Shown: positions 18,202 through 26,897 of the stretch, in pieces
Position numbering within the stretch: the first letter of the stretch is position 1
How the letters are laid out: every line of letters begins with the position of its first letter
NCBI GenBank assembly: GCA_942492625.1
Contig: CALOFM010000037.1
Span: forward strand, 1-64,000
DNA from: Thiosymbion sp942492625
GTDB taxonomy: Bacteria > Pseudomonadota > Gammaproteobacteria > Chromatiales > Chromatiaceae
Direction of reading: 5' to 3'
Length of the DNA stretch: 64,000 bases
Translations under genes and position numbers: made by a program
Notes under the pieces: generated by a model
The model's input: only the letters and a program-made list of their open reading frames with translations
The model's database searches: none
Told to the model about the DNA's origin: nothing

Positions 18202-18804
18202 ATGGCCGAGCGCTCCCTACTCAACCAGCTTGTGGACGCCTTGCGTTGTCTCCCAGGCGTCGGCCCGAAATCGGCGCAGCGGATGGCCTTTTACCTCTTG
18301 GAGCGGGACCGGGAAGGAGGGCGTCATCTCGCGCAGGTCATGGATGCGGCGATGGAGCGGATTACCCGTTGCAGGCGCTGCCGCACCCTGAGCGAGCGCG
18401 AGCTGTGCGGCCTGTGCGCCAATCCCAACCGGGACGCGGCCTTGCTGTGTGTGATCGAGCACCCGTCGGAGATCGTCGCCATCGAACAGGCAACGGACTT
18501 TCGCGGGCTCTATTTCGTCCTCAGCGGCAGGCTCTCGCCCCTGGACGGCATCGGCCCGGATGAGCTGGGGCTGGATCTGCTTGAAGAGCGCCTTAAGGAG
18601 GGAGACGTCGAGGAGCTGATTCTGGCCATCAGCCCTACCGTGGAGGGCAGTGCCACTTCCCACTATGTCGCGGACATCGCCTCGAGGCACGGCATCCGTA
18701 CGACGCGCATCGCCCATGGGGTTCCCCTGGGGGGCGAGTTGGAGTACGTCGATGGCGGCACTCTGGCGCATGCCTTCGCCGGGCGGCAGGGTTTGGAGCC
18801 CTAG
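18202..18804 (+). CDS. recR: Recombination mediator protein RecR
   Basis: Works with RecF and RecO to load RecA on gapped DNA. The 200 residues are full length. The helix-hairpin-helix is at the N-terminus (LRCLPGVGPKSAQRMA). A four-cysteine zinc motif follows (CRRCRTLSERELCGLC). The TOPRIM domain begins at LLCVIEHPSEIVAIEQ and includes YFVLSGRLSPLDGIGP, with the C-terminal Walker B-like HGVPLGGELEYVD. The ATG follows three bases after the ybaB stop. The recombination function and the operon position are standard for Gammaproteobacteria. Confidence 0.97.
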   Translation: MAERSLLNQLVDALRCLPGVGPKSAQRMAFYLLERDREGGRHLAQVMDAAMERITRCRRCRTLSERELCGLCANPNRDAALLCVIEHPSEIVAIEQATDFRGLYFVLSGRLSPLDGIGPDELGLDLLEERLKEGDVEELILAISPTVEGSATSHYVADIASRHGIRTTRIAHGVPLGGELEYVDGGTLAHAFAGRQGLEP

Positions 18805-18934
18805 GTTATGTGGTTTGCTCGTTCCCATGGGCCCCATGGGTACCTTGATGGCACCGCGCTGCGGCGCAGGACGCGGCGCGTCGCGAATCGAGCTCCCGCG
18901 CGGCGCTTGGGAACCAGGACTGATGAGGTTAAGA

Positions 18935-19279
18935 ATGTCAGACACTCTTTTCGGCAAAATCGCCGCCGGTGAGATCCAGGCGGACATCGTATACGAGGAC
19001 GAGGATGTAGTAGCCTTTCGGGACATCGGGCCCCAGGCCCCGACCCATGTGCTGGTGATCCCGAGAAAACCGATACCCACTATCAACGACTTGGAGGCGG
19101 GTGATGCGGAGCTGGTCGGGAAGCTGTTTCTCGCTGCCAAGAAGATCGCCGAACAGGAAGGAATCGCCGAGGCCGGCTACCGCGCCGTGATCAACTGCAA
19201 CGCGGCGGCCGGCCAGACCGTGTACCACCTGCATCTGCACCTCCTCGGCGGACGTCCTATGCAGTGGCCCCCAGGCTGA
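18935..19279 (+). CDS. hinT: HIT family purine nucleoside phosphoramidase HinT
   Basis: Histidine-triad hydrolase that cleaves AMP-lysine and other adenosine phosphoramidates. The ATG at 18935 gives MSDTLFGKIAAGEI, the expected N-terminus and a 114-residue product; the frame is open upstream without homology. The middle carries HVLVIPRKPI. The triad HLHLHLLGG, with its HxHxH core, is near the C-terminus, which ends QWPPG as in many HinT proteins. It follows recR after about 130 bases that contain a palindrome around CCCATGGGCCCCATGGG, so it may have its own promoter. Confidence 0.95.
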   Translation: MSDTLFGKIAAGEIQADIVYEDEDVVAFRDIGPQAPTHVLVIPRKPIPTINDLEAGDAELVGKLFLAAKKIAEQEGIAEAGYRAVINCNAAAGQTVYHLHLHLLGGRPMQWPPG

Positions 19280-19408
19280 GATTCGAAACGAGCGCTTTGC
19301 CTGACTGCGTTCAGGGGTTAGCATTGGCGGCATTCTGATGGCCCCGTGCGCAAGGAACAGGGGCCGGGTACTCGACTCGGAGCACCGGGATCTCCCGAAA
19401 CGAGAGCA

Positions 19409-20185
19409 ATGGCGGTTAAACCAGAATCAGCGGGGGAAATCCCGCCCTCGGCGTTCGAGCTAAAGGCCGCGGCCTTCACCCTGCCGATCATCCGCCTGCT
19501 CGGTGCGGACATGGATGCGGTTGCGGAGCAGTTGGGTACCAAGGTGGACCAGGCACCGGACTTCTTCCGTAATACCCCCGTGGTGGTCGACCTCTCGGAG
19601 CTGTCGTCCGAAACCGGTGATGTGCAGTTTCCCCTTTTGGTGGGGCTCCTGCGCGGTTACGGCATGATCCCGGTGGGCGTTCGGGGAGGGGATGCGGATC
19701 AAAACGAGGCGGCCGAGGCCATGGAGCTGGCTATCCTGGGAGACGCCTTCGTGCGCAAACCCCGCGCGGCCGCCAAGCCTGCACCCAAGCCGGTCCCCAA
19801 GCCGCCGAAAGCTGTTTCCGAGCAGGCGCAGCCGGAGGCGGCCAAGCCCGTGTCCGACGCCGCCTTCAAGGTGGTGGCGCGTCCGGTACGCTCGGGGCAG
19901 CGCGTCTACGCTGCCGGCGGGGACTTGTCGATCGTAGCGCCGGTGAGCTCGGGTGCCGAGCTCATGGCAGACGGCAACATCCACGTCTACGGCCCCCTGC
20001 GCGGGCGGGCGATGGCCGGCATGAAGGGTGACGCCAACGCCAGGATCTTCTGCCAGGACCTGCAGGCCGAGCTGGTCTCCGTAGCCGGTCATTACCGGGT
20101 AAGCGAGAATATTCCGGCAGGACTCAAGGGGGTTCCGGTGCAGATCTTTCTGGATCATGAAATCCTGCGAATAGAAAAACTCTAG
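19409..20185 (+). CDS. minC: Septum site-determining protein MinC
   Basis: Inhibitor of FtsZ polymerisation that blocks division at the poles. The start is ATG 19409 (MAVKPES), behind CGAGAG; a longer frame from 19346 has no family support. The 258-residue protein has an N-terminal FtsZ-inhibitory domain (FELKAAAFTLPIIRL), a Pro/Ala/Lys linker of about 35 residues, and a C-terminal beta-helix domain. The beta-helix carries the MinD-binding surface (RSGQRVYAAGGDLSIVAPV, GNIHVYGPLRGRAMAG). It is followed by minD and minE in the usual order, with spacing that suggests one transcript. Confidence 0.96.
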   Translation: MAVKPESAGEIPPSAFELKAAAFTLPIIRLLGADMDAVAEQLGTKVDQAPDFFRNTPVVVDLSELSSETGDVQFPLLVGLLRGYGMIPVGVRGGDADQNEAAEAMELAILGDAFVRKPRAAAKPAPKPVPKPPKAVSEQAQPEAAKPVSDAAFKVVARPVRSGQRVYAAGGDLSIVAPVSSGAELMADGNIHVYGPLRGRAMAGMKGDANARIFCQDLQAELVSVAGHYRVSENIPAGLKGVPVQIFLDHEILRIEKL

Positions 20186-20217
20186 ACGGATTTACGCGCC
20201 TGAAGGAGGGCGAAACC

Positions 20218-21027
20218 TTGGCGAGAATTATCGTTATCACGTCCGGCAAGGGCGGCGTCGGCAAGACCACTACCAGCGCTGCACTAGCCATGGGGCTGGC
20301 TCAGAAGGGCAATCGTACCGCCGTGGTCGATTTCGACGTCGGCTTGCGCAACCTGGATCTGATCATGGGCTGCGAGCGCCGCGTGGTCTACGACTTCGTC
20401 AACGTGATCAACGACGAGGCGAGCCTCAACCAGGCACTGATCCGTGACAAGCGTTGCGACAGTCTGTTCGTCCTCCCGGCTTCTCAGACCCGAGACAAGG
20501 AGGCGCTGAGCAAGGAGGGCGTGGGCAAGGTGTTGGACGAGCTCGCTCAGACCTTCGACTACATCGTCTGCGATTCTCCCGCCGGCATCGAGCACGGGGC
20601 GACCATGGCCATGTACTACGCGGACGACGCGGTGGTGGTCACCAACCCGGAGGTCTCGTCGGTACGCGACTCGGACCGCATGCTGGGTATACTCTCGAGC
20701 AAGTCCCGCCGCGCCGAGACCAACGCCGAGCCCATCCACGAATACCTGCTGTTGACGCGCTACTCGCCTGAGCGGGTCGCCAGCGGCGAGATGCTGGGGG
20801 TGGAGGACGTGCAGGAGATCCTTTCCCTGGACCTGCTCGGCGTCGTCCCCGAGTCCAAGGCGGTACTCAACGCCTCCAACGCGGGTGTGCCGGTGATCCT
20901 GGACAAGGACAGTGATGCGGGCCAAGCGTACGGGGACATGGTGTCCCGTTACTTGGGCGAGCAGCTGCCACACCGTTTCCTTGATGTGCAGAAGAGGGGA
21001 TTTTTCAGCCGGCTTTTCAGGGGGTGA
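20218..21027 (+). CDS. minD: Septum site-determining ATPase MinD
   Basis: Membrane-oscillating ATPase that recruits MinC and is displaced by MinE. It begins with TTG 20218 (LARIIVITSGKGGVGKTTTS), behind a strong AAGGAGGG site nine bases upstream; this sets the start with confidence. The deviant Walker A is GKGGVGKTT (10-18) with the signature lysine, the switch region is VDFDVGLRNLD, and a SPAGIE block follows. The C-terminal membrane-targeting helix ends KRGFFSRLFRG, an amphipathic helix as expected. The 269 residues are normal. Three bases separate it from minE. Confidence 0.97.
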   Translation: MARIIVITSGKGGVGKTTTSAALAMGLAQKGNRTAVVDFDVGLRNLDLIMGCERRVVYDFVNVINDEASLNQALIRDKRCDSLFVLPASQTRDKEALSKEGVGKVLDELAQTFDYIVCDSPAGIEHGATMAMYYADDAVVVTNPEVSSVRDSDRMLGILSSKSRRAETNAEPIHEYLLLTRYSPERVASGEMLGVEDVQEILSLDLLGVVPESKAVLNASNAGVPVILDKDSDAGQAYGDMVSRYLGEQLPHRFLDVQKRGFFSRLFRG

Positions 21028-21030
21028 GTC

Positions 21031-21294
21031 ATGGGACTGCTGGACCTATTTCGATCGTCTCGCCCGAAGGGCTCCGCATCGCTTGCCAAGGAGCGGCTGC
21101 AGATCCTGGTCGCCCATGACCGCACGGAGCGCAATCGCCCGTCGTACCTCCCGAAGCTGCAGCGAGAGATCCTGCAAGTCATCCGCAAGTACGTGGAGGT
21201 GGACATGAACGCCGTGTCCGTCAACTATGAGCAAGAGGACAGCAGGGAAATCTTGGAGCTCAACATTGTGCTACCGGATGCGGCGCAGCGATAA
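21031..21294 (+). CDS. minE: Cell division topological specificity factor MinE
   Basis: An 87-residue regulator that stimulates MinD ATPase and drives the pole-to-pole oscillation. The N-terminal membrane-contact helix is MGLLDLFRS, the anti-MinCD strand region is ASLAKERLQILVAHDR, and the dimerisation domain includes LQREILQVIRKYV and LELNIVLP. Spacing to minD is three bases. It closes the minCDE operon; the reading frame of the next gene begins immediately downstream. Confidence 0.97.
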   Translation: MGLLDLFRSSRPKGSASLAKERLQILVAHDRTERNRPSYLPKLQREILQVIRKYVEVDMNAVSVNYEQEDSREILELNIVLPDAAQR

Positions 21295-21356
21295 TGCGCC
21301 GGCCGGGCCGGGCATCGGTCTGTGCCAAAGAATATATTTCACCCGGTAGGGGCCAT

Positions 21357-21812
21357 ATGTCTCGTCTATTCGTTCTGATATTTGTTTTCTGTACCCTTTT
21401 GCCGGTTGCGGCGTCCGCCACCCAGGCATCCGGGGAGCCCTCGGAGGGAGCCAGGGGAATGCCCGGAGCCGAGGGGACCTTCGACTTTAAACCCGAAGAC
21501 TGGATCGAAGGGGAAACCACCTGGTGGAAGGATTCCGACGGAATCGATCCGGATGCCGCGGGGTGTCACATAGGGACAGACAGCGAAGGCAAACCCAACG
21601 GCCGGATGTTCGGGGAGGCATGCTTGCCCGACGGACTGCTGGTGGAATCCAACCCGGGCGCTGGCGAGCTCCACAGCCACAAGAACGATGTCGGGCATCC
21701 CGACAAGTTCGACTGCAACGATTGGTGTATTGGCAAAGGGGCATCGAAGGGAGAGTGCAAGGAAGCCGCCGCTCCCCCTTGTGCCCAATCGGCCATGTGC
21801 GCCTGCAACTGA
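21357..21812 (+). CDS. Secreted cysteine-rich protein of unknown function
   Basis: A 151-residue protein starting at ATG 21357, behind GGTAGGGG, with a signal peptide cleaved near residue 21 (LLPVAASA). The mature part is acidic and Gly-rich, with HSHKNDVGHPDKFDCND in the middle. Cysteines cluster at the end: C in GCHIGTD, in EACLPD, then DCNDWC, GEC, PPC, SAMCAC, nine or ten in about 90 residues. The pattern suggests periplasmic disulfides or metal binding. The last base of minE overlaps an upstream possible start, so transcription from the min operon is plausible. I recognise no family. Confidence 0.72.
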   Translation: MSRLFVLIFVFCTLLPVAASATQASGEPSEGARGMPGAEGTFDFKPEDWIEGETTWWKDSDGIDPDAAGCHIGTDSEGKPNGRMFGEACLPDGLLVESNPGAGELHSHKNDVGHPDKFDCNDWCIGKGASKGECKEAAAPPCAQSAMCACN

Positions 21813-22017
21813 GCCGGCTCGATCGGCGGTGGAAACACCGTCGATCAGCGCTCCCCAACAAGCTTGTGCTGCGTCCCCGTCTTCCAATTCCTCTGCGACT
21901 GACTCCCAGTCAACTCCGCTAAAATGGCCCGCCTGGATTTCGTCGGCAGTCATGCCCGTGGCAATGCCCGCCCCGAAAGCGACGTCGACTTAGCGGATCT
22001 ATTCGAGAAAGGGTCTT

Positions 22018-22470
22018 ATGCTGCGCCTCACGGACAAAACCAAGAAACCTGAACAAGCTGCTGCCACCGTTACCTTGACCCTGGACCAACGCGTAAAGAG
22101 CCGTCTGCGGGTGTTTCTGAACGACGGCCGCGAGGCCGGGATCTTCTTGGGACGCGGGGAAAGCCTTAAAAACGGCGACTGCCTCGTGGGCGAAGACGGT
22201 ATCGTCGTGCAGGTCGAGGCGGCACTGGAGAGGGTTTCAAAAGTCGAGAGCCGAGACCCCCATCTGCTTGCCCGTGCCTGCTATCATCTGGGCAACCGCC
22301 ACGTGGCGCTTCAGATCGAGTCCGGACGGCTGTGCTATCTGCACGATCACGTGCTCGACGACATGGTGCGGGGGCTGGGTTTGAACGTAAGCCTTGACGA
22401 CGCCCCCTTCGAGCCGGAGCCGGGGGCGTACGGCGGCTCCTCCCATGGACAAGGCCATCACCAGCACTGA
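22018..22470 (+). CDS. ureE: Urease accessory protein UreE
   Basis: Nickel metallochaperone that hands Ni to the UreG/UreF complex during urease maturation. The 150-residue protein has the N-terminal peptide-binding domain (LTLDQRVKSRLRVFLNDGREAGIFLGRG) and the Ni-binding domain with ARACYHLGNRHVALQI, whose His is the interface ligand, followed by RLCYLHDHVLDDM. The C-terminus is His-rich (HGQGHHQH), as in many nickel-storing UreE. The ATG at 22018 follows GAGAAAGGG. Its 3' end overlaps ureF by 26 bases. The structural genes ureABC and ureD are not in this window. Confidence 0.95.
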   Translation: MLRLTDKTKKPEQAAATVTLTLDQRVKSRLRVFLNDGREAGIFLGRGESLKNGDCLVGEDGIVVQVEAALERVSKVESRDPHLLARACYHLGNRHVALQIESGRLCYLHDHVLDDMVRGLGLNVSLDDAPFEPEPGAYGGSSHGQGHHQH

Positions 22471-23140
22471 ATTCTCCTTGCCGATGTTGCGGTTGATGCA
22501 CCTGGTGAGTCCGTCCCTGCCGGTCGGAGCCTTCACCTATTCGCAGGGCATCGAGTGGGCGGTGGAGGCGGGGTGGATACGCACCGCCGATGACCTGGAG
22601 GCTTGGCTTCGGGACCAGCTGTGCAACTCGGTGTCGGTTCTGGATCTGCCCCTGCTGGCGCGCATGCACCGTGCCGCAAGCGCCCGCCATCAGGAGTCCA
22701 TGGTCCGCTGGATCGATTGGTTGCTCGCCGGTCGGGAGACCTCCGAGCTGCGGGCCGAGGAGGCCAACCGGGGGCGCGCGCTTGCGGACCTGTTGACCGC
22801 CTGGGATCTGCCCGATGCGCCGGACTGGAAGCCGGTCCTCGCACGCAGTCAGGCGGCAGGTTTCGCATTCGCCGCCGTCGCCTGGGATATCCCGCCGCGG
22901 GATGCAGCCCTGGGGTACGGCTGGGGCTGGCTGGAGAATCTCGTCCTGGCGGCCGTGAAGATCATCCCCTTGGGCCAGACTCAAGGGCAGCAGCTGCTCC
23001 AGCGGCTGATCGAGGGACTTCCCGTGGCCGTAGATGGAGCCCTGGAGCTGGCCGACGACGAGATCGGCGCATCCAGTCCAGCCCTGTCGATCGTCAGCAG
23101 CGCCCACGAGACCCAGTACACGCGCCTTTTTCGTTCTTGA
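22445..23140 (+). CDS. ureF: Urease accessory protein UreF
   Basis: GTPase-regulating partner of UreG in the UreDFG activation complex. The start is ATG 22445 (MDKAITSTEFSLPMLRLM), inside ureE; the same frame is open further upstream but only overlays ureE. The all-helical protein of 231 residues shows the family's SPSLPVGAFTYSQGIEWAVE motif, then YGWGWLENLVLAAVKIIPLGQTQGQ and ETQYTRLFRS at the C-terminus, the last a near-invariant UreF ending. Translational coupling with ureE is likely because of the overlap. Confidence 0.96.
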   Translation: MDKAITSTEFSLPMLRLMHLVSPSLPVGAFTYSQGIEWAVEAGWIRTADDLEAWLRDQLCNSVSVLDLPLLARMHRAASARHQESMVRWIDWLLAGRETSELRAEEANRGRALADLLTAWDLPDAPDWKPVLARSQAAGFAFAAVAWDIPPRDAALGYGWGWLENLVLAAVKIIPLGQTQGQQLLQRLIEGLPVAVDGALELADDEIGASSPALSIVSSAHETQYTRLFRS

Positions 23141-23170
23141 CGCGATTCGTAGTTTTTTTGGAAAAAAGAG

Positions 23171-23806
23171 ATGACCAACTCAACCCTCCGCGTAGGCGTC
23201 GGCGGTCCCGTCGGCTCCGGTAAGACAGCCCTGTTGGACGCCCTGTGCAAGCGCCTGCGCGACGACTACCAGATCGCCGTGGTCACCAACGACATCTACA
23301 CCAAGGAGGACGCCCGGTTTCTGATCCGCAGTCAGGCTCTGGATGAGGCGCGCATCGTCGGGGTGGAGACCGGAGGCTGCCCCCATACCGCGATCCGTGA
23401 GGATGCCTCCATGAACCTGGCGGCGGTGGAGGATCTGCAGGTGCGTTTCCCGGACCTGGACCTGATCTTCATCGAGAGCGGTGGCGATAACCTCTCGGCC
23501 ACCTTCAGCCCGGAGCTCGCAGACTTGGCCATCTACGTCATCGATGTGGCCGAGGGCGAGAAGATTCCGCGCAAGGGCGGGCCGGGTATCACCCGCTCCG
23601 ACCTGCTGGTGATCAACAAGATCGATCTGGCGCCCTACGTGGGGGCCTCGCTGGAGGTCATGGAGCGGGATTCGAAGCGTATGCGTGGCGACCGGCCCTT
23701 CGTCTTCACCAACCTGCGCGTGGGGCAGGGACTCGATGAGGTTGTGGACTTCATCGTGCGGGAGGGGATGCTTTCCGGTGCTTCGCGCTCCTTCGACGCT
23801 GAGTGA
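23171..23806 (+). CDS. ureG: Urease accessory GTPase UreG
   Basis: SIMIBI-class GTPase that powers nickel insertion into urease. The 211 residues contain the P-loop GGPVGSGKTALLDALC (about 10-25), NDIYTKEDA, the nickel-binding CPH of GVETGGCPHTAIREDASMN, the ESGGDNLSATFSPELAD switch block and the NKIDLAPYVG guanine-specificity motif. The ATG follows a run GGAAAAAAGAG 30 bases after ureF, so ureEFG is one operon. It is convergent with moaE downstream. The identity is very clear. Confidence 0.97.
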   Translation: MTNSTLRVGVGGPVGSGKTALLDALCKRLRDDYQIAVVTNDIYTKEDARFLIRSQALDEARIVGVETGGCPHTAIREDASMNLAAVEDLQVRFPDLDLIFIESGGDNLSATFSPELADLAIYVIDVAEGEKIPRKGGPGITRSDLLVINKIDLAPYVGASLEVMERDSKRMRGDRPFVFTNLRVGQGLDEVVDFIVREGMLSGASRSFDAE

Positions 23807-23908
23807 CTCATCCATCGATAGCGAAACACTACAAACCACTCCCAAAACGAGCGCATGCCGACGAGATCGACTTCTTGCTAGCGGTCTACCCTCCCGCGTG
23901 GATCGAGG

Positions 23909-24364
23909 TCACCGCTCCCAGCGTTCCGCCGCTTGGTCGTCTTTCGCCCGGGCATCGACCCAGCGCCCGCCGTTTTCGGTGATCTCCTTCTTCCAGAAGG
24001 GCGCTCTGGTCTTCAAGTAGTCGATCAGGAATTCACAGGTGCGGAAGGCCGCGCCGCGGTGGGAGCTGGTCACCGCCACGAGCACGATAGGGTCCTGGGG
24101 GCTGAGCTCGCCCACCCGGTGCAGTATCCGAATCCCTTGTACCTCCCAGCGTGCGGTGGCTTCCTCGGCGATGGCTATGAGTGCCTTTTCGGTCATCCCG
24201 GGGTAGTGCTCCAGGGTCATGCGGCTCACCCGGTCCCCTTCGTTCATTTCCCGCATCAGGCCGACGAAGGTCACCAGGGCGCCTGTCTCAGGTCGGCCGC
24301 GCCACAGGCTCTCCTGCTCCGCGGCGATGTTGAAGGGCTCTGTTTGGATGCGAATGTCGATCAT
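23909..24364 (-). CDS. moaE: Molybdopterin synthase catalytic subunit MoaE
   Basis: Large subunit of molybdopterin synthase, which with thiocarboxylated MoaD puts dithiolene sulfur into precursor Z. The start is ATG 24364 (MIDIRIQTEPFN); an open frame running far upstream is the antisense of nfeD. The 151 residues show GALVTFVGLMRE, LEHYPGMTEKAL, VGELSPQDPIVLVAVTSSHRG and the catalytic-lysine region YLKTRAPFWKKE. No moaD is adjacent, so the partner is encoded elsewhere. Convergent with ureG. Confidence 0.95.
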   Translation of the reverse strand: MIDIRIQTEPFNIAAEQESLWRGRPETGALVTFVGLMREMNEGDRVSRMTLEHYPGMTEKALIAIAEEATARWEVQGIRILHRVGELSPQDPIVLVAVTSSHRGAAFRTCEFLIDYLKTRAPFWKKEITENGGRWVDARAKDDQAAERWER

Positions 24365-24682
24365 GGGTTTGGGATTGCACCTGTTAGCAGGGATGTTTCG
24401 AGCGAGTCCGCGCAGCAGTACGCGAACCGTTTCTCTGATGATCATGGAAACTGTATTTGGCCGCAAATGACCGCAAATGGAGGAGACGGTTAAAGAATGA
24501 CGAAGCTCACCCGCGGCGTGAATGCATAGCAGCCCAAGCTCATTGATTTTACTCTGCGTTCTCCCTGTCCCCGGGGTCCAATTGCGCCATCGAGATGCGA
24601 ACATTGGTCGGAATACTTCGGTTTGGCGACATTTCGGCGCGAGCCTGTCTAAGCTTAGACACAGGAATCGGGAGATGAGATC
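24365..24682. other. Intergenic region between moaE and nfeD
   Basis: About 320 bases between divergent moaE and the nfeD-like gene. It presumably contains both promoters. Around 24450-24490 there is a repeated GACCGCAAATG-type stretch (GGCCGCAAATGACCGCAAATGG). I see no coding sequence and no terminator. Confidence 0.4.
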
Positions 24683-26068
24683 ATGAAGTTCGGTTGGACG
24701 GCTTGGTTGCTTGCGGGGCTTGTCTTTTTGACCGCTGCTTTCGGCGCGGATTCCGCAAGTGCGCAGGGCGCCGAGGCCGAGGCCGTGGTGATCCAGGTGG
24801 AGGGTGCCATCGGGCCTGCAACCAGCGCTTACGTGGGGGAGGCGATTGCGGATGCCCAAGAGCGGGGCGCGCAACTTCTGGTGCTGCGCATGGACACCCC
24901 CGGCGGGCTCGATACCTCCATGCGCTCCATTGTAAAGGCCATCAACGCATCCAGGGTCCCGGTGGTGGGCTTCGTGGCGCCGAGCGGTGCCAGGGCGGCG
25001 AGCGCCGGCACCTATATACTCTACGCCTGTCACGTCTCGGCCATGGCCCCCGGGACCAATTTGGGTGCGGCCACTCCGGTGCAAATCGGCGGTCTGTCCG
25101 GGGGCGGAACGCCACAGAAGAGCGACCCTGCCGAGACCTCTGAGGACGAGGAGACCGAGAGAGACAGGCCGACAAAGACCGGCGACGCTGCGAAGGACAA
25201 GCTGGTCAACGACGCGGTCGCTTATATCCGCAGCCTCGCTCAGCTGCGCGGCCGGAACGCGGATTGGGCCGAGAAGGCGGTGCGCGACGCGGCGAGTCTT
25301 CCGGCGCAGGAGGCGGTCGAGCACGGGGTTGTCGATCTGCTGGCCCGGGACCTGACCGACCTGCTCGCCAAGCTCGACGGCCGGGTCGTGAAGACGAACG
25401 CGGGCGAGGTGACGCTGGCCACCGCCGGCATAGTCCAGGTGGAGCTGGAGCCCGATTGGCACAGTCGGCTGCTCTCCATCATCAGCAACCCCAACATCGC
25501 CTATGTCCTGATGCTGGTGGGTATCTACGGGCTCATTTATGAGTTCTCCAATCCCGGCGCGGTGGTGCCCGGGACCGTGGGTGCCGTAAGCCTGGTTCTG
25601 GCCCTCTACGCCTTCCAGTTGCTGCCCGTCAACTATGCCGGTATGGCCCTCATGCTGTTGGGGCTGGCGCTGATGGTGGCCGAGGCCTTCGCCCCGAGCT
25701 TCGGGGCCCTGGGGATCGGCGGCGTGGCCGCCTTCGTGGTCGGGTCGCTCATTCTCATCGACACCGAGGCTCCCGGCTTTGGCTTGTCGATTCCCCTGAT
25801 CGTCACCTTCGCCCTGACCAGTGCCTTGCTGCTGGTGTTCATGATCGGCATGGCCATCCGGTCCCGACGCCGTCCGGTGGTGAGCGGAGCGGAAGAGCTG
25901 TTGACCGCTACCGGGCACGCGGTCGCGGATTTTCAGGGCGAAGGCCGCGTGCGTCTGCACGGAGAGATCTGGGCCGCACGCAGCCAGGTCCCGGTGGCCG
26001 CGGAACAAGCCGTGAACGTCATCGGCCGCGATGGCCTGACCCTGATGGTCGAGCCCGAAACCCAATAG
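24683..26068 (+). CDS. NfeD-like membrane-bound serine protease, long form
   Basis: A 461-residue protein of the long NfeD (NfeD1b) class, which pairs with stomatin-like proteins. A signal peptide (about 1-28) precedes a ClpP-like domain with DTPGGLDTSMR (71-81) and the nucleophile S107 in AASAGTYI. A lysine in DAAKDKLVND is a candidate for the second catalytic residue. Four to five transmembrane helices follow (about 270-395), then a C-terminal OB-fold NfeD domain (GEELLTATG-type start, GRVRLHGEIWAARSQ). An acidic linker of about 25 residues interrupts the protease domain. It is 14 bases from the slipin gene and surely co-transcribed with it. Confidence 0.93.
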   Translation: MKFGWTAWLLAGLVFLTAAFGADSASAQGAEAEAVVIQVEGAIGPATSAYVGEAIADAQERGAQLLVLRMDTPGGLDTSMRSIVKAINASRVPVVGFVAPSGARAASAGTYILYACHVSAMAPGTNLGAATPVQIGGLSGGGTPQKSDPAETSEDEETERDRPTKTGDAAKDKLVNDAVAYIRSLAQLRGRNADWAEKAVRDAASLPAQEAVEHGVVDLLARDLTDLLAKLDGRVVKTNAGEVTLATAGIVQVELEPDWHSRLLSIISNPNIAYVLMLVGIYGLIYEFSNPGAVVPGTVGAVSLVLALYAFQLLPVNYAGMALMLLGLALMVAEAFAPSFGALGIGGVAAFVVGSLILIDTEAPGFGLSIPLIVTFALTSALLLVFMIGMAIRSRRRPVVSGAEELLTATGHAVADFQGEGRVRLHGEIWAARSQVPVAAEQAVNVIGRDGLTLMVEPETQ

Positions 26069-26082
26069 AAGGAAACCTGATC

Positions 26083-26853
26083 ATGCCTTTCGAAGTCTAT
26101 GCAGCCATCATCATCTTCGTCTTCGTTATCCTGTTCTCGACGCTCAAGATCCTGCGCGAGTACGAGCGCGGTGTCATCTTTCTGCTCGGGCGCTTCCAGC
26201 GGGTGAAGGGGCCGGGGCTCATCATAGTGATTCCGATCGTCCAGCAGATCGTGAAGGTCGACCTGCGAGTCATTGTCATGGACGTACCGAGTCAGGACGT
26301 GATCTCCCGGGATAACGTCTCGGTGAAGGTCAACGCAGTGGTCTACTTCCGTGTGATCGACCCGGAGAAGGCCATCATCCAGGTGGAGGACTACCTGGCC
26401 GCCACCAGCCAACTCGCCCAGACCACCCTGCGCTCGGTGCTCGGCCAGCACGAGCTGGACGAGATGCTGGCAGAGAGGGATAAGCTCAACGACGACGTTC
26501 GCAAGATATTGGATCAGCAGACGGACGCCTGGGGCATCAAGGTGGCGAACGTGGAGATCAAACACGTGGACCTGGACGAGAGCATGATCAGGGCCATCGC
26601 CCGCCAGGCCGAGGCGGAGCGCTCGCGGCGGGCCAAGGTCATCCACGCCGAGGGCGAGATGCAGGCGGCCGAGAAGCTTAGGGAGGCGGCCGAGATTCTG
26701 GCCAGAGAGCCCCAGGCGATCCAGCTGCGTTACATGGAGACCTTGACCGCCGTGGCGGGGGACAAGTCTTCCACCATTGTCTTTCCGCTGCCGATGGACC
26801 TGGTGGCACCCCTTCTCAAGCTGAAGCCGCGTTCGGGCGCAGGGGACGCGTGA
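26083..26853 (+). CDS. Slipin family (stomatin/SPFH) membrane protein
   Basis: A 256-residue SPFH-domain protein with one N-terminal membrane segment (about 6-21) and a stomatin core (EYERGVIFLLGRFQRVKGPG, VMDVPSQDVISRDNVSVKVNAVVYFRV). A helical segment rich in Ala and Glu follows (RQAEAERSRRAKVIHAEGEMQAAEKLREA), and the C-terminus ends in a hydrophobic turn (IVFPLPMDLVAPLL) that NfeD protease can cut in archaeal homologues. The nfeD-slipin pair is a widespread two-gene operon thought to organise membrane microdomains and their turnover. Confidence 0.95.
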   Translation: MPFEVYAAIIIFVFVILFSTLKILREYERGVIFLLGRFQRVKGPGLIIVIPIVQQIVKVDLRVIVMDVPSQDVISRDNVSVKVNAVVYFRVIDPEKAIIQVEDYLAATSQLAQTTLRSVLGQHELDEMLAERDKLNDDVRKILDQQTDAWGIKVANVEIKHVDLDESMIRAIARQAEAERSRRAKVIHAEGEMQAAEKLREAAEILAREPQAIQLRYMETLTAVAGDKSSTIVFPLPMDLVAPLLKLKPRSGAGDA

Positions 26854-26897
26854 TCCCATCATCTTTTCGCTCGATGGCGTTAGGGCAGGGTTGAACC

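Noticed and set aside
23909..26065. A 718-codon minus-strand frame covering moaE and nfeD
   Set aside because: Only the last 151 codons (MoaE) are genuine. The rest is antisense to nfeD and has no family similarity.
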